A stretch of 64,000 nt of DNA from a virus: positions 62,001-126,000 of the IMG/VR virus record IMGVR_UViG_3300042673_001922. The stretch is one strand, 5' to 3'. Below are positions 16,540 through 26,129 of this stretch, piece after piece. The notes under the pieces are model-generated. The model was not told the origin of the DNA. It saw only the letters and a list, made by a program, of their open reading frames with translations, and made no database searches. The translations under genes and the position numbers were made by a program. The stretch's first letter is position 1. Every line of letters starts with the position of its first letter.

Positions 16540-17977
16540 AGAAAATTCTGACATACCTATTGAGTATCAGATATTTGCACTCTCTTTAAGAGAAGATGGT
16601 GCTATATCTGCATTCGCAAACGAGCTTGCTCCAGATATAGTTGGGATTAATCATGGTCAAAAAGGTGTTCATGAATTTTACCTAGCACTTCTTGCATACC
16701 ATTCTGTAACTCAGCTATCTATGGTAAATCCTGTAGGTTTTAAAAATTGGCTTGAATCAGAAACAGACATAAGAGAAGGTCTTGGCGGAAACGCTGGCGT
16801 TTCAATTATGATGGACTTACTTTTATCCATTGAGCTTTCAACTGTTGAGTCAGTTATTCAGATAGTAAAGTACAAAGCTAACAAAAAAAAGCAGCTTGAT
16901 TACCTGCAAGAACTTCAGCATATACTATCTCAAAAGGGAGTTAAATCTGAAAAAGATACAGCAAGAATCAATTTACTTACATCAGAAATAAAAGAATTAG
17001 AAAATAGCGTTAACTATGATCCCTTGGAAAAACTTACAACAGCAAACGACATCTCTAATAGGGCTGAAGATCTATTAAATATTCCCAGCTTTCTGCCAAC
17101 GCAGTTTAAAGCTCTTAATAGAGCAATGGGGTACACAGATGACGGTGGGTTCTATAAGGGCGCTGTACACGCAATCATAGCTGCCTCAGGCAAAGGTAAG
17201 AGCACGTTCGCTAAGTGCCTAGTTAATAACTGGGTAGAGTGTGGATATACGGCTTTGTATGTAAACTTTGAAGAGGCTGTTGGTCACTGGGAGAGAATCT
17301 TAATGACTCAGATTATTGGCAAAAATGTCTATGCGGAGTCAGAGAACTGGTCTGAGGATCAGAAGACCTATTACCTTGGTAAGTTTAAAGATAAATTAAG
17401 CCAATGGGGAAATAGGTTACTTGTTAGACATGACCCTGAGACTCCATACTTTGAGGACCTTGAAAAGTGGTTGAGAGATATCATTGACTATGCCAAGACT
17501 CCTGACGTTGTAGTCATAGACACGATACAGTCTATGTTTACAAAGGGTGGCAAAGGTAAGCCTAGGTGGGGCGAGTTTGAAGAGATGATGGTTAAGCTAG
17601 AAAAGCTAGCTAGAGATATGAATTGTGTTGTTATTATTACAGCTCAAGAAAACTCAAATAGAATGAAAGAAAAAAGAGAAGTTGTACAACAATCTGACAC
17701 TGGTGGCTCTTTAGCCATACAACAAAAGTGTGCTGTAACAATATTTATCACACAAAAAAAATTAATTAGTGGTGATGACTCTGAAGATGATAATATAATG
17801 CAGCTGCAAATTCCAAAGAATAGAATAACCGGATCAAGCTTTCTTTATAATCCTCCCTTGGTTAGATATGTGGATTCAAGAAAAGTATATGAAGAGTATG
17901 AACCAGTTACAGAAAATGATTACGACACAAGTTCTCTTTTAGATGAACTATTAGACGATAGCGATTTTGACATATGA
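16520..17977 (+). CDS. DnaB-like replicative helicase
   Basis: RecA-fold ATPase of 485 residues. The Walker A motif is AASGKGKSTFAK at ~215, Walker B is VVVIDTIQSMF, and QSDTGGSLAIQQK followed by FITQKK corresponds to later DnaB motifs. The N-terminal 170 residues are helical and would hold the primase/loader contact. ATG 16520 is chosen because AAGG lies 12 bases upstream, while the ATG at 16508 has none. It overlaps the next gene by ATGA. It unwinds DNA at the fork with the primase at 19585 and polymerase at 20980. Confidence 0.9.
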   Translation: MVTEVLEENSDIPIEYQIFALSLREDGAISAFANELAPDIVGINHGQKGVHEFYLALLAYHSVTQLSMVNPVGFKNWLESETDIREGLGGNAGVSIMMDLLLSIELSTVESVIQIVKYKANKKKQLDYLQELQHILSQKGVKSEKDTARINLLTSEIKELENSVNYDPLEKLTTANDISNRAEDLLNIPSFLPTQFKALNRAMGYTDDGGFYKGAVHAIIAASGKGKSTFAKCLVNNWVECGYTALYVNFEEAVGHWERILMTQIIGKNVYAESENWSEDQKTYYLGKFKDKLSQWGNRLLVRHDPETPYFEDLEKWLRDIIDYAKTPDVVVIDTIQSMFTKGGKGKPRWGEFEEMMVKLEKLARDMNCVVIITAQENSNRMKEKREVVQQSDTGGSLAIQQKCAVTIFITQKKLISGDDSEDDNIMQLQIPKNRITGSSFLYNPPLVRYVDSRKVYEEYEPVTENDYDTSSLLDELLDDSDFDI

Positions 17978-18753
17978 AAGAATTAACAATAGAAGCAATT
18001 AAGGATTATCAAACTTGTGCTTTACTTTACAGTTATAGGCACGATCAAAAACTTCCTGAGACAATTATGAGCAGAGATTTAATCACTGCAAGATTTGAGA
18101 ATACACTCAAAAGTGTTATCAACTACTTCTTCTATAAAAAACAAGGGGGAATAGTTCCTTCTTATGCATCCCTTTTAAATAGGTGGGAGAAGTTGTGGTT
18201 CAGTAAAGACGCAACAGCTTACGACATAATACATGAACAGCATGAAAGTTTCTACGGAAACACAGCTAGCTTTACATCTAGAGCTTCTGCGTCACTACTT
18301 GACTTTTACAATAAGCATTCAGAATCAAATGCTATACCAATAGCTATTGATCAACAATTCTACCTACCATTAGATAAGTCTATAAAAATTAATAGTAAAT
18401 TTGATTTAATAACGTTTGAAAACAATGAGTACTTTGTTTACAAGTGGGTTTTTAACTTTAGGAATTCACATACATCTCTTTATCAAATGGACTTCTCTAT
18501 ACTTTATGAAGCTTTTAAACATAAGTTTCCAACTAAAATAAGTAAAACAAGATTCGGTCACTACGACTTACTTTCTTCTTCTCAAAAATTTTCTGAATAC
18601 GAGTTAAATGAAGATGATACTAAAGCTTTGAAGTATTGGTGTAGCGTCGTACAAGAGGATGACAAGTATGTGCCAAGAAGAGGTCTAACCTCGTATTGCA
18701 AAAAGTGTCCTTTTGATAAACCTTGTTCTAACTGGAAAGATTGGGAAGTTTAA
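17974..18753 (+). CDS. PD-(D/E)XK (Cas4/RecB-like) Fe-S protein, probably catalytically altered
   Basis: An N-terminal Cys (DYQTCALLYSYR) plus a C-terminal SYCKKCPFDKPC form the four-Cys Fe-S cluster of Cas4/AddB-type nucleases. KFDLITF gives the first metal Asp. The next element reads YFVYKWVF, where the family has (I/V)(D/E)xK; the acidic residue is a Val. So nuclease activity may be lost and the protein may act in DNA binding. The second copy at 25045 keeps a complete site. Confidence 0.75.
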   Translation: MKELTIEAIKDYQTCALLYSYRHDQKLPETIMSRDLITARFENTLKSVINYFFYKKQGGIVPSYASLLNRWEKLWFSKDATAYDIIHEQHESFYGNTASFTSRASASLLDFYNKHSESNAIPIAIDQQFYLPLDKSIKINSKFDLITFENNEYFVYKWVFNFRNSHTSLYQMDFSILYEAFKHKFPTKISKTRFGHYDLLSSSQKFSEYELNEDDTKALKYWCSVVQEDDKYVPRRGLTSYCKKCPFDKPCSNWKDWEV

Positions 18754-18755
18754 AG

Positions 18756-19427
18756 TTGGCTAAAGATTCAATATTAGATGAAATTTTAAATAAAGAATCA
18801 GATTCAATTTCTCTTGAAGAGGAATCAAAAATACTTGAACCTTTATTTCATGAAATAGAAATGATATCAGATAGCAATATTAAGAGTTTTGTTAAATCAA
18901 TCTTGCTAAGAGCAGATGGCTTTTGGACTATACCATCAAGCTTCTCTGGAAAGTATCATCCTAGTGATGAACATAATTCTGGGGGAAATGTTCTTCATAC
19001 AAAAAGAGTTGTTAGAACAGCTAAAATAATTTCAGATTCTTATTCTCTATCTTCAGAAGAAAGAGATCTTGTTTACGCTGCGTGCTTATTGCATGACATA
19101 ACTAAGGGTACCTTAGATAACGATAAGAAGCATTTTTTTTATGACCCAATGCATCCCTATACTGTTGGGAAATTCGTTCAACAGTGTCAAGAGTATGATA
19201 AAAAATATGCAGGAGAAGCACAATCTTCTACCCTATTTGTCCCAGAGGAAACTGTTCAATCGATTCTTAGATTAGTTAGATGCCATCTAGGGCCGTGGTC
19301 TCCCGTTCCAGAGACCGTGCCAATTACGTATTTAGATATAATTGTTCACTTATCTGATAATGTTGCATCAAAAGTTCACTATATTGTTGATGGTGAAGAT
19401 ATAATAGAAGAACGATGGAAGATATAA
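18756..19427 (+). CDS. HD-domain phosphohydrolase
   Basis: Metal-dependent HD hydrolase. NVLHTKRVVRTAK gives the first His, ACLLHDITKG the HD pair, and MHPYTVG and RCHLGPWSP later His ligands. TTG 18756 is chosen because GGAAG sits 8 bases before it. Such proteins in phages act on nucleotides or RNA ends; the exact substrate is unknown. Confidence 0.8.
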   Translation: MAKDSILDEILNKESDSISLEEESKILEPLFHEIEMISDSNIKSFVKSILLRADGFWTIPSSFSGKYHPSDEHNSGGNVLHTKRVVRTAKIISDSYSLSSEERDLVYAACLLHDITKGTLDNDKKHFFYDPMHPYTVGKFVQQCQEYDKKYAGEAQSSTLFVPEETVQSILRLVRCHLGPWSPVPETVPITYLDIIVHLSDNVASKVHYIVDGEDIIEERWKI

Positions 19428-19588
19428 TTAAAGATAGAGTATTAATTAGAAGTTTTGTACTCGACAGCCTAGACTACCTAATAGAAGAGTCAGTTTACTA
19501 TAGGTCTTTTTCAGATCAGATAAAGAATAGTCAGAGATACGTTTTATTTACTTCAGGAAATGAAGAAGGTAGTTGTAAATTGCCATGA
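19415..19588 (+). CDS. Small unknown protein, 57 aa
   Basis: A short frame starting 13 bases before the end of the HD gene and ending in an ATGA overlap with the primase gene. GAAGAACG provides a plausible ribosome site. It is acidic, with YVLFTSGNEEG near its end. No family is recognised; packing between essential genes supports it. Confidence 0.55.
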   Translation: MEDIIKDRVLIRSFVLDSLDYLIEESVYYRSFSDQIKNSQRYVLFTSGNEEGSCKLP

Positions 19589-20787
19589 AAATATCAAGTG
19601 ATCCATCTAAGTACACATATAAGTGGAGATATTTAGAAATAGCTAGATACATTCCACAACTAAAAAGAGTCATTAGAGAAAAGAAAAATGACTTTCCAAT
19701 TCTTCTTGATGTAGATGTAATTAAAAAGTATTCTGACAAGTATGACAATACCGGAATATACAGTTCTATCTGGCATTTTGATGATCAAGATCTTTCCAAG
19801 GCTACTAGGTTGGGTTCTTTATATTTCGATATAGACAATAGCGACATAAGTATTTCTTGGCAAGAAGCTAAAACTTTGTATCTTCATTTGTTAAATTTTA
19901 TACCAGAAGAATCAATAATAGTTTATTACACAGGTAAAAAAGGTTTCCATATTGAATGTGAAGCTTTAGCTTTGGGCATAAATCCATCAAATAGACTTCC
20001 AACCTTATATAGATATATAGCAAAAGACTTATCAGTAAGTCTGAACTTAAATTCTTTAGACTTTTCTGTATATGATGCCAGAAGAATGTGGAGATTACCT
20101 GGAACTAAACACCAAGATACTGGTCTTTTTAAAACTAAATTAAGTAAACAAATTTTATTCAGCGATATAGAATCGATAACGGAATACTCTTCTGTGTTAC
20201 AGGACAATTCTATTCCTGAACAACAGTTTAACTTTACTGCTAACGAATGGTTTAGGCAGTACTCTTATCAAATGGAAGAAGAAAAGAATAAGCCAAAGGA
20301 TGTATTAGCTTATTTTAATGAGTTTGGTTCAAATGGTAGGGTTAATTTTGATGATCGAAATAAAGTCTTTGATAAGAAAAATTTATTAAACAGCTGCTCA
20401 GCATTTTCTAGAATAGAAAAAGAAGCGACTGAAAACCATCATATCGATCATGAGTCTAGACTATTTCTTTGCTCTATATTAACTTACACTGATGAATCGG
20501 TACAATATCTACATGAAGTATTATCAAAGTGTGACGATTATAATCCCAAGAAGTCTTCTGCTCACATAGAAGACTGGATAAAAAGAAGAGAAATAGGGAT
20601 AGGAGGAAGACCCTATACCTGCGCTAGAGCTAACTCAGCCGGCGTTGGTTGTGGAGACTGCTCATTGGAATATAAGAAAAAGTGGGTAAAGATAGGCGAT
20701 AAGTTTGTTGAGACAAATGACAAGAATGAACCATCGCCAATTAGATTCGCATATAAAATAGTTAAGAAAGGAGAAAAAAATGATTGA
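19585..20787 (+). CDS. Archaeo-eukaryotic-type (AEP) DNA primase
   Basis: Makes RNA primers for the polymerase. Residues ~75-85 carry the metal motif LYFDIDNSD, ~115-125 YYTGKKGFHIEC (the sGxKGxH type), and ~155-170 DFSVYDARRMWRLPG with the third acidic residue. A C-terminal Cys cluster (PYTCARAN ... GCGDC) may bind Zn or Fe-S. At 400 residues it fits phage AEP primases. It overlaps the following zinc-ribbon gene by 8 bases. Confidence 0.88.
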   Translation: MKISSDPSKYTYKWRYLEIARYIPQLKRVIREKKNDFPILLDVDVIKKYSDKYDNTGIYSSIWHFDDQDLSKATRLGSLYFDIDNSDISISWQEAKTLYLHLLNFIPEESIIVYYTGKKGFHIECEALALGINPSNRLPTLYRYIAKDLSVSLNLNSLDFSVYDARRMWRLPGTKHQDTGLFKTKLSKQILFSDIESITEYSSVLQDNSIPEQQFNFTANEWFRQYSYQMEEEKNKPKDVLAYFNEFGSNGRVNFDDRNKVFDKKNLLNSCSAFSRIEKEATENHHIDHESRLFLCSILTYTDESVQYLHEVLSKCDDYNPKKSSAHIEDWIKRREIGIGGRPYTCARANSAGVGCGDCSLEYKKKWVKIGDKFVETNDKNEPSPIRFAYKIVKKGEKND

Positions 20788-20983
20788 AAATGATGAAGAT
20801 GTTATTGGAACTTGTAGTGAGTGCCATTCAGACCAGCCAGAACAGTACATGTACAGGAGCCCTTTTGCACAAGAAGGAAAGAATGTACCGTGTAAATTTT
20901 GTGGTGGAGTTGTAATAATAACCTATAGGGAAACAAGAAATCAAGCCTTGGGACAAAGTGATAATAGTAGAGGAATAAGTTGA
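20780..20983 (+). CDS. Small zinc-ribbon protein, 67 aa
   Basis: Two Cys pairs, CSEC (residues ~11-14) and CKFC (~38-41), form a zinc ribbon. It has a very strong ribosome site (AAGGAG 5 bases before ATG). It lies between primase and polymerase and overlaps the polymerase start, so a replisome accessory role is likely. Confidence 0.7.
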   Translation: MIENDEDVIGTCSECHSDQPEQYMYRSPFAQEGKNVPCKFCGGVVIITYRETRNQALGQSDNSRGIS

Positions 20984-23900
20984 AGAATTGGACTAACCTA
21001 CATAACCACACTGTTTATTCTACACTAGATGGACATGGTGGCGTAGAGCAATACCTTAATAGAGCTAAGGATCTTGGCATGGTCGGGTTAGCTACGACCG
21101 ATCATGGCAATATCCACTCATGGCTAGATTTCTATGATGCCGGAATGAGCTGTGGAGTTAAGCCAATATTAGGTTCTGAATTCTATCAAGCAAGAAAAAC
21201 TCGTTTAGATAGAGACGAAGAGGAAAGAGCTGGCAAGTCAAAGAATGAATGGGAACAAAGAGGTCCATATCATATAACTATACTTGCAAAAAATAACACT
21301 GGGTATCACAATATAATTAAAATGTCCTCTAGAGCTTTTACCGAGGGGTTCTATGTTAAGCCTAGAGTAGACCATGAATTAATTTCTCAACATTCTGATG
21401 GAATAATTGTATTATCAGGCTGTCTGAATGGAGAGGTTTCTCAAGCACTCCTGAGAAAAGACTACAATACTGCACTTATGCATGCAAGTTCCATGCAAGA
21501 CATTGTAGGTAAAGAAAACTATTTCATAGAAATTCAAAACCATGGAATAGAAGAGCAGCTACGAATCATACCAGACCTAATAAAGATAGCTAATTCAATA
21601 GGAGCCAAAGTGGTTCCTTCTGGAGACTGTCATTATGTGCATCAAGACGACGCACATGCTCATGACATAATGCTATGCGTAGCAACTAACTCCAACATAA
21701 ATACACCAAATAGATTTTCTTTTTCTGGTGATCAATTTTACCTACAGTCTTACGACGAAATGGCTAAAGTTTTTACAGAAGAGTATCTTAAAAATACCAT
21801 GCATGTAAACGACATGGTAGATGTTAATCTTAAATTTGGAGAAATACATTTCCCTAACTTTCCTATACCAACAAATGAGTCTTCAACTGAATACTTTGAA
21901 AGACTGGCATGGAATGGATTGAAAAAAAGATATGGTGAAGATCTGTCGCAAGAAGTTTTAGACAGAGCTAACTATGAGCTTAGAGTTGTCAAGGAAATGG
22001 GTTTCCCAGAATACTTTTTAGTTGTATCTGATTTAGTTCAATGGGCTAAAGAAAATGATATTAGAGTTGGATGGGGAAGAGGATCTGCTGCTGGCAGTGT
22101 ATTGTCCTATGCTTTTGGCATAACAAATCTAGATCCAATTAAGTTTGGTCTTATGTTTGAAAGATTTCTTGTCGAGGGCCGAAAGTCAATGCCAGACATC
22201 GACCTAGACTTTGACGATAGGCATAGAGATAGAGTTATAGAGTATGCCCGTCAAAAATATGGAACAGATCACGTAGCCCACATATGTACATTCAATAGGA
22301 CTGGAGCAAGACAGTCTATTAGGGATGCCGCAAGAGCCTTAGGATATGATTTTTCCGGGGGAGATAGAGTATCTAAACTTGTTCCACCACCAGTCTTAGG
22401 TGTATCAAAAAGTCTTACAGAGTGCATGGAAGTAGCAGAGTTTAGTTCTGAATATAATTCCAATGAAGATAGTAAAAAAATAATAGATACAGCTTTTGGT
22501 CTTGAAGGTTTAGTCAGACAAACTGGAGTCCATGCAGCTGGAGTGGTTATATCTAGAGACGCACTAACCGACTATCTTCCCATAATGCAAAAGGGTGTAG
22601 ACTCACCCATGGTTACTCAATGGGACATGGGCAGAGTAGAACAATGTGGACTTCTTAAAATTGACTTCTTAGGTTTAAGAAACCTAGGCGTTATAGATGA
22701 ATGTATTCAGCTTGTAAAGAGAACAAAGTCAATTGACATTGACCTAGAAAAAATACCTCTCGATGACAAAAGAACTTTTGAGGAGCTATGTAAAGGTAAT
22801 GCTATAGGAGTATTCCAACTTGAGTCTTCTGGCATGAGACAGCTTATGGTCCAGCTTCAGCCTCAAGATATCAAGGATATCATGGCTCTTATATCCTTGT
22901 ATAGACCAGGTCCAATGGGCTCTGGAATGGATAAGCTTTACATAAATAGAAAGCATGGTAGGTCTGAAATTAATTATGACCATCCTTCTATGAAAATAGC
23001 TCTTGAAGACTCTCTTGGGATCATGTTATATCAAGAAGACGTCCTAGCTGTTGCTAGAGCATTAGCTGGCTTTACTGTTTCCGAAGCTGATGACCTAAGA
23101 AAAGTAATTGGCAAAAAACAGATGGACAAAATTGCAAAGATAAGAAGAAAATTTGTTGAGGGATGCATTTCAAACTCAGATATATCTGAAGAAAAAGCCA
23201 ACAAGATATTTTCTGATATCGAATATTTCGGTGGATACGGATTCAACAGAGCTCACGCAGCAAGCTATGCAATGGTTTCCTATGTTACAGCATACCTAAA
23301 GACTCACTACGTAGCAGAATACATGGCAGCTCTTTTAACTTCTGTTGCGGGAAATAAAGATAAGTCATCCGTATATCTTTCTGACTGTAGAAAAACAAAT
23401 ATAAAAGTTCAACCTCCATCAATCAATAGATCACTTCATGACTTTGACGTAGTGTCTGACTCTGAGATTCTCTTTGGTCTATCAGCTATAAATGGAATAG
23501 GACCTTCAATTGCTGATGCAATAATATCCTGTAGAGACTTAGACAATCCTTATACATCTATGCATGACTTCTTTAGAAGATCTGATACATCTGTTCTTAA
23601 AAAATCTACATTAGAACACCTTGGTGCAGCAGGTGCATTCGATGAACTGTTTCAGATTAATGAAGAAATAGAAATTAGTAGAAGAAAAGAATTAGAAATT
23701 CTTGAAAGAGAAAAAAATGAACTAGGAATATATGTATCTAGGCATCCTATCGAAGGAATTTGGGATTCCATAAGACCAAAAATAGATTCCGAAATATTTG
23801 AACTATCAGATCTTTATGCTGGTTCTAAAACAAAAATTGGTGGGATCATTACTTCAGTTAAAAAAATGATAACCAAAAAAGGCATGAAGATGTTCAAGCT

Positions 23901-24303
23901 GAATATAGATGATGTTACTTCAGGAATAGAAGTTATTGTATTTCCAAAAGAAGCAAAAAATATTCCAGATGACTTCTTCTCTGAGGGGGACATAATCATT
24001 GTGTCTGGCTCAATTGCAAAAGAAGGAGATGAAGAAAATTCTGCCGTAAAAGTTATATACTCTTCATCAGAAAAAGTTGATCATTCTATTTTAAGTGGTG
24101 GTAAGTCTATCTTTTTAAGATCTAATACACTGTTAAGTAATGAAATCATACAGTCGCTTTATGATATAATTAATAATGCAAATGGTTCATCAATAGTATT
24201 TCTTGAAATGCTAGATGAGAATAAAAAATATACATTTAAATTCAATAAAACTACTTCTACAAAAGTAGAAAAAACTTTAAGATCAATAGTTGGACTAGGA
24301 TAG
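20980..24303 (+). CDS. dnaE: DNA polymerase III alpha subunit (DnaE type)
   Basis: C-family replicative polymerase of 1107 residues, starting at TTG 20980 inside the previous stop. The N-terminal PHP domain shows NLHNHTVYSTLDG and TTDHGN. The palm domain has GWGRGSAAGSVLSYA and the catalytic PDIDLDFDDRHRD. The finger region holds YGFNRAHAASYAM, and a C-terminal OB-like domain begins near residue 950. It copies the phage genome; no separate 3'-5' exonuclease domain is obvious. Confidence 0.95.
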   Translation: MKNWTNLHNHTVYSTLDGHGGVEQYLNRAKDLGMVGLATTDHGNIHSWLDFYDAGMSCGVKPILGSEFYQARKTRLDRDEEERAGKSKNEWEQRGPYHITILAKNNTGYHNIIKMSSRAFTEGFYVKPRVDHELISQHSDGIIVLSGCLNGEVSQALLRKDYNTALMHASSMQDIVGKENYFIEIQNHGIEEQLRIIPDLIKIANSIGAKVVPSGDCHYVHQDDAHAHDIMLCVATNSNINTPNRFSFSGDQFYLQSYDEMAKVFTEEYLKNTMHVNDMVDVNLKFGEIHFPNFPIPTNESSTEYFERLAWNGLKKRYGEDLSQEVLDRANYELRVVKEMGFPEYFLVVSDLVQWAKENDIRVGWGRGSAAGSVLSYAFGITNLDPIKFGLMFERFLVEGRKSMPDIDLDFDDRHRDRVIEYARQKYGTDHVAHICTFNRTGARQSIRDAARALGYDFSGGDRVSKLVPPPVLGVSKSLTECMEVAEFSSEYNSNEDSKKIIDTAFGLEGLVRQTGVHAAGVVISRDALTDYLPIMQKGVDSPMVTQWDMGRVEQCGLLKIDFLGLRNLGVIDECIQLVKRTKSIDIDLEKIPLDDKRTFEELCKGNAIGVFQLESSGMRQLMVQLQPQDIKDIMALISLYRPGPMGSGMDKLYINRKHGRSEINYDHPSMKIALEDSLGIMLYQEDVLAVARALAGFTVSEADDLRKVIGKKQMDKIAKIRRKFVEGCISNSDISEEKANKIFSDIEYFGGYGFNRAHAASYAMVSYVTAYLKTHYVAEYMAALLTSVAGNKDKSSVYLSDCRKTNIKVQPPSINRSLHDFDVVSDSEILFGLSAINGIGPSIADAIISCRDLDNPYTSMHDFFRRSDTSVLKKSTLEHLGAAGAFDELFQINEEIEISRRKELEILEREKNELGIYVSRHPIEGIWDSIRPKIDSEIFELSDLYAGSKTKIGGIITSVKKMITKKGMKMFKLNIDDVTSGIEVIVFPKEAKNIPDDFFSEGDIIIVSGSIAKEGDEENSAVKVIYSSSEKVDHSILSGGKSIFLRSNTLLSNEIIQSLYDIINNANGSSIVFLEMLDENKKYTFKFNKTTSTKVEKTLRSIVGLG

Positions 24304-24306
24304 GAT

Positions 24307-24672
24307 ATGATAAGTCAAGTAGTAATTAACCCCTCAAATAGATCTTGTTGGACATTTTGCTCATGCTGCAATAGATGTCAAGATAAAGGTCGTTATTCAA
24401 AATGCTCAGACTGCAGTGGAAGATATGATCCAAAGCTTAAGGTTCTTCCAGACCCAGATGATTTTTGCGATTGTAAAAACGGAGTTCTTAGATGGAGAAC
24501 AAAAGAAGGTCGCTTGATATTAACTAAATTTAAGAGTAATCCTTTTAAGGCTGAAGTTAAATATGTAAAAAAGACTGAAGATGAAAGAGACTGGGACTCT
24601 TACGTTGGAGACATGAGAGAGAAGTTAGATGACCCAACATGGAACCCTATAGCAATAGTAGATGAGGATTAA
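24307..24672 (+). CDS. Cys-rich zinc-binding protein, 121 aa
   Basis: The N-terminal half has a dense Cys set (CWTFCSCCNRCQ, KCSDCSG, FCDCKNG), giving probably two zinc sites. The C-terminal half is charged. It starts 3 bases after the polymerase stop and overlaps the next gene by 1 base. Probably binds nucleic acid; family unknown. Confidence 0.65.
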   Translation: MISQVVINPSNRSCWTFCSCCNRCQDKGRYSKCSDCSGRYDPKLKVLPDPDDFCDCKNGVLRWRTKEGRLILTKFKSNPFKAEVKYVKKTEDERDWDSYVGDMREKLDDPTWNPIAIVDED

Positions 24673-24878
24673 TGAAATCTGAAAACGGAAGAGTTATAAA
24701 AGGTAATGTTAAGCTAATAGAGTATGGTGACGGCTCTTCACAAGTAGATAATTATTTTCTACAAATCGGAGTCGCTGGATTGTATTGCTCTAAAAAAGAA
24801 TTAAATGATCTATATATGGCATTAAATTACTATATCAATATAGATGAGATTATCGAATGCCAATTAGATTTTAAATAG
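24672..24878 (+). CDS. Small unknown protein, 68 aa
   Basis: TAATG junction with the Cys-rich gene. A beta-then-alpha pattern ending in LYMALNYYINIDEIIECQ is seen. No motif recognised; it belongs to the replication operon by spacing. Confidence 0.6.
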   Translation: MKSENGRVIKGNVKLIEYGDGSSQVDNYFLQIGVAGLYCSKKELNDLYMALNYYINIDEIIECQLDFK

Positions 24879-24887
24879 GAGACGATT

Positions 24888-25067
24888 ATGAGCTGGCCAT
24901 ATAATGAATATGATCAAATGGAAATAGGAAAAACAGGCTGGATTCCAGTTGGTGAAGGTTCTTTTAAAAACAAATACAATAATCATACCATTGATGAATC
25001 TGGTTGCGAATACGATGAAAATGGAAATATGATATATAGCCCGAATGGAAAAGATGAACAAAATTAA
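24888..25067 (+). CDS. Small unknown protein, 59 aa
   Basis: ATG 24888 is preceded by TAGGAGACG, a good ribosome site. The product is polar, with many Asn, Tyr and Gly residues. It overlaps the nuclease gene downstream by 23 bases. Function unknown. Confidence 0.6.
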   Translation: MSWPYNEYDQMEIGKTGWIPVGEGSFKNKYNNHTIDESGCEYDENGNMIYSPNGKDEQN

Positions 25068-25858
25068 AGTAAGGACCATCAAAGAGTTGGATCCTCTCCA
25101 GATATTATCATTAACTGATTTTAGCTACTCAAGAATAGATACATATAAGATGTGTCCCTCAAAGTACTTCTACTCTTATGTACAAAAAGAGCCGAGAACC
25201 TTTAACGATGCTGCTGTACTTGGTAACATTGTACACTCTGTCCTAGAAGAATGCCTAGACAACGATAAGCAGATGGATGTAAACGAGCTTCAGGGTGAAT
25301 ACGTCAAGCAAATTTCTTCATATGATCCGACCGGAATCATACCAGATAACTTAATCCAAGTTGGCTCAGAAATACTTGATGAATTTTATGATAAACATTC
25401 TGGTGATACTTTTAATATTTATGATAAAGAATTTGCTTTTAGTTTTGTATTAGGAAACTATCTCATCAATGGATATATAGATAGAATAGATTTTTATGAT
25501 GAAGATACTATAAATATAATAGACTACAAGACCCGGAAAATGGGAAGTTACTCAAAAGGATCTTCCAAACAATCTTCAGCTTGGCATATACGCCTTAGCA
25601 GTATCAACAGCTTTTCCGGATAAAACAATTAGGGCAGAGCTTTACTACTTAAGATCTGGTAAAAGAAAATCACACACATTTTCACCAGAAGATATAGAGC
25701 AAGTAAAGGTAAATCTACTTAGTAATATTAATAAAATTGTAGAGGATAATTCGTTTAACCCCACTTCAAATGAAAGAAATTGCACCTTCTGTGACTATGG
25801 TAAATCAGGAGTATGTGCTACTGGGCTGAGCAGACTAAAAAGAATGGGTAAAGCATAA
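25045..25858 (+). CDS. Cas4/RecB-like PD-(D/E)XK exonuclease, interrupted by CGGA and restored by four-base reading
   Basis: Frame one (25045-25533, 163 aa) carries the first Fe-S Cys (YKMCPSKYFYS), GNIVHSVLE, and the active site YIDRIDFYD with INIIDYKT. A normal triplet reading fails soon after and stops at 25623. If CGGA at 25534-25537 is read as one Gly codon, the text becomes DYKT-G-KWEVTQ and continues through LPNNLQLGIYALAV to NCTFCDYGKSGVC, the last three Fe-S Cys, ending at 25858. Total 270 aa. DYKTG is the family consensus. Likely role: end resection in recombination or replication. Confidence 0.85.
25534..25537 (+). other. CGGA four-base codon site (Gly164 of the RecB-like nuclease)
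   Basis: In-frame CGG followed by A. Reading four bases moves the frame +1 and joins IIDYKT to KWEVTQ with Gly between, matching the DYKTG consensus of RecB-family nucleases. Confidence 0.8.
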
Positions 25859-25859
25859 A

Positions 25860-25882
25860 GGCCAGGGGATGAACCCCTGGCC
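25860..25882. terminator. Hairpin between convergent genes
   Basis: Perfect 9-bp stem GGCCAGGGG/CCCCTGGCC with a 5-base loop, just after the nuclease stop and before the convergent 56-aa gene. T-runs are weak on both sides. Confidence 0.7.
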
Positions 25883-25905
25883 AGTAAGCTTAGTTTAAGT
25901 TAGGA

Positions 25906-26076
25906 TCAGAATACTTCAACTGGGTTAGACAAGCTGTCTTCTACAAGTGAGAAGTTATTCTCGACAACAATCTTTGTTGCCTCCTTGTGGCTGAAGCCCA
26001 CCTTGCTGAGTTCGTCAATGACGTTCTCGTTGATGTTCTGATTGATGCTATTGATGATAGTGTTTAGTGTGTTCAT
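25906..26076 (-). CDS. Small unknown protein, 56 aa, leaderless
   Basis: ATG at 26076 lies 7 bases after the -10 of a near-perfect promoter, so the mRNA probably starts at or next to the start codon. A longer frame from TTG 26112 is rejected because that TTG is the -35 box. The product is helical (LNTIINSINQNINENVIDEL) and acidic, perhaps a UBA-like small fold (GFSHKEATKIVVEN). The only minus-strand gene in the replication region, and probably an early regulator or anti-host protein. Confidence 0.65.
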   Translation of the reverse strand: MNTLNTIINSINQNINENVIDELSKVGFSHKEATKIVVENNFSLVEDSLSNPVEVF

Positions 26077-26083
26077 AAGTGAT

Positions 26084-26112
26084 ACTATATCTCCTATTTT
26101 GTGGTTTGTCAA
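26084..26112 (-). promoter_or_regulatory. Sigma-70-type promoter TTGACA-17-TATAGT
   Basis: On the minus strand TTGACA (26112-26107) and TATAGT (26089-26084) are separated by exactly 17 bases. Predicted +1 falls at 26077 or 26076, the A of the start codon. This is the strongest host-type promoter in the window. Confidence 0.85.
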
Positions 26113-26129
26113 CCTGTTGATAATTTTTC

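Noticed and set aside
26077-26112. N-terminal extension of the 56-aa minus-strand gene from TTG 26112
   Set aside because: That TTG is the -35 box of a near-perfect promoter whose +1 is at the internal ATG.
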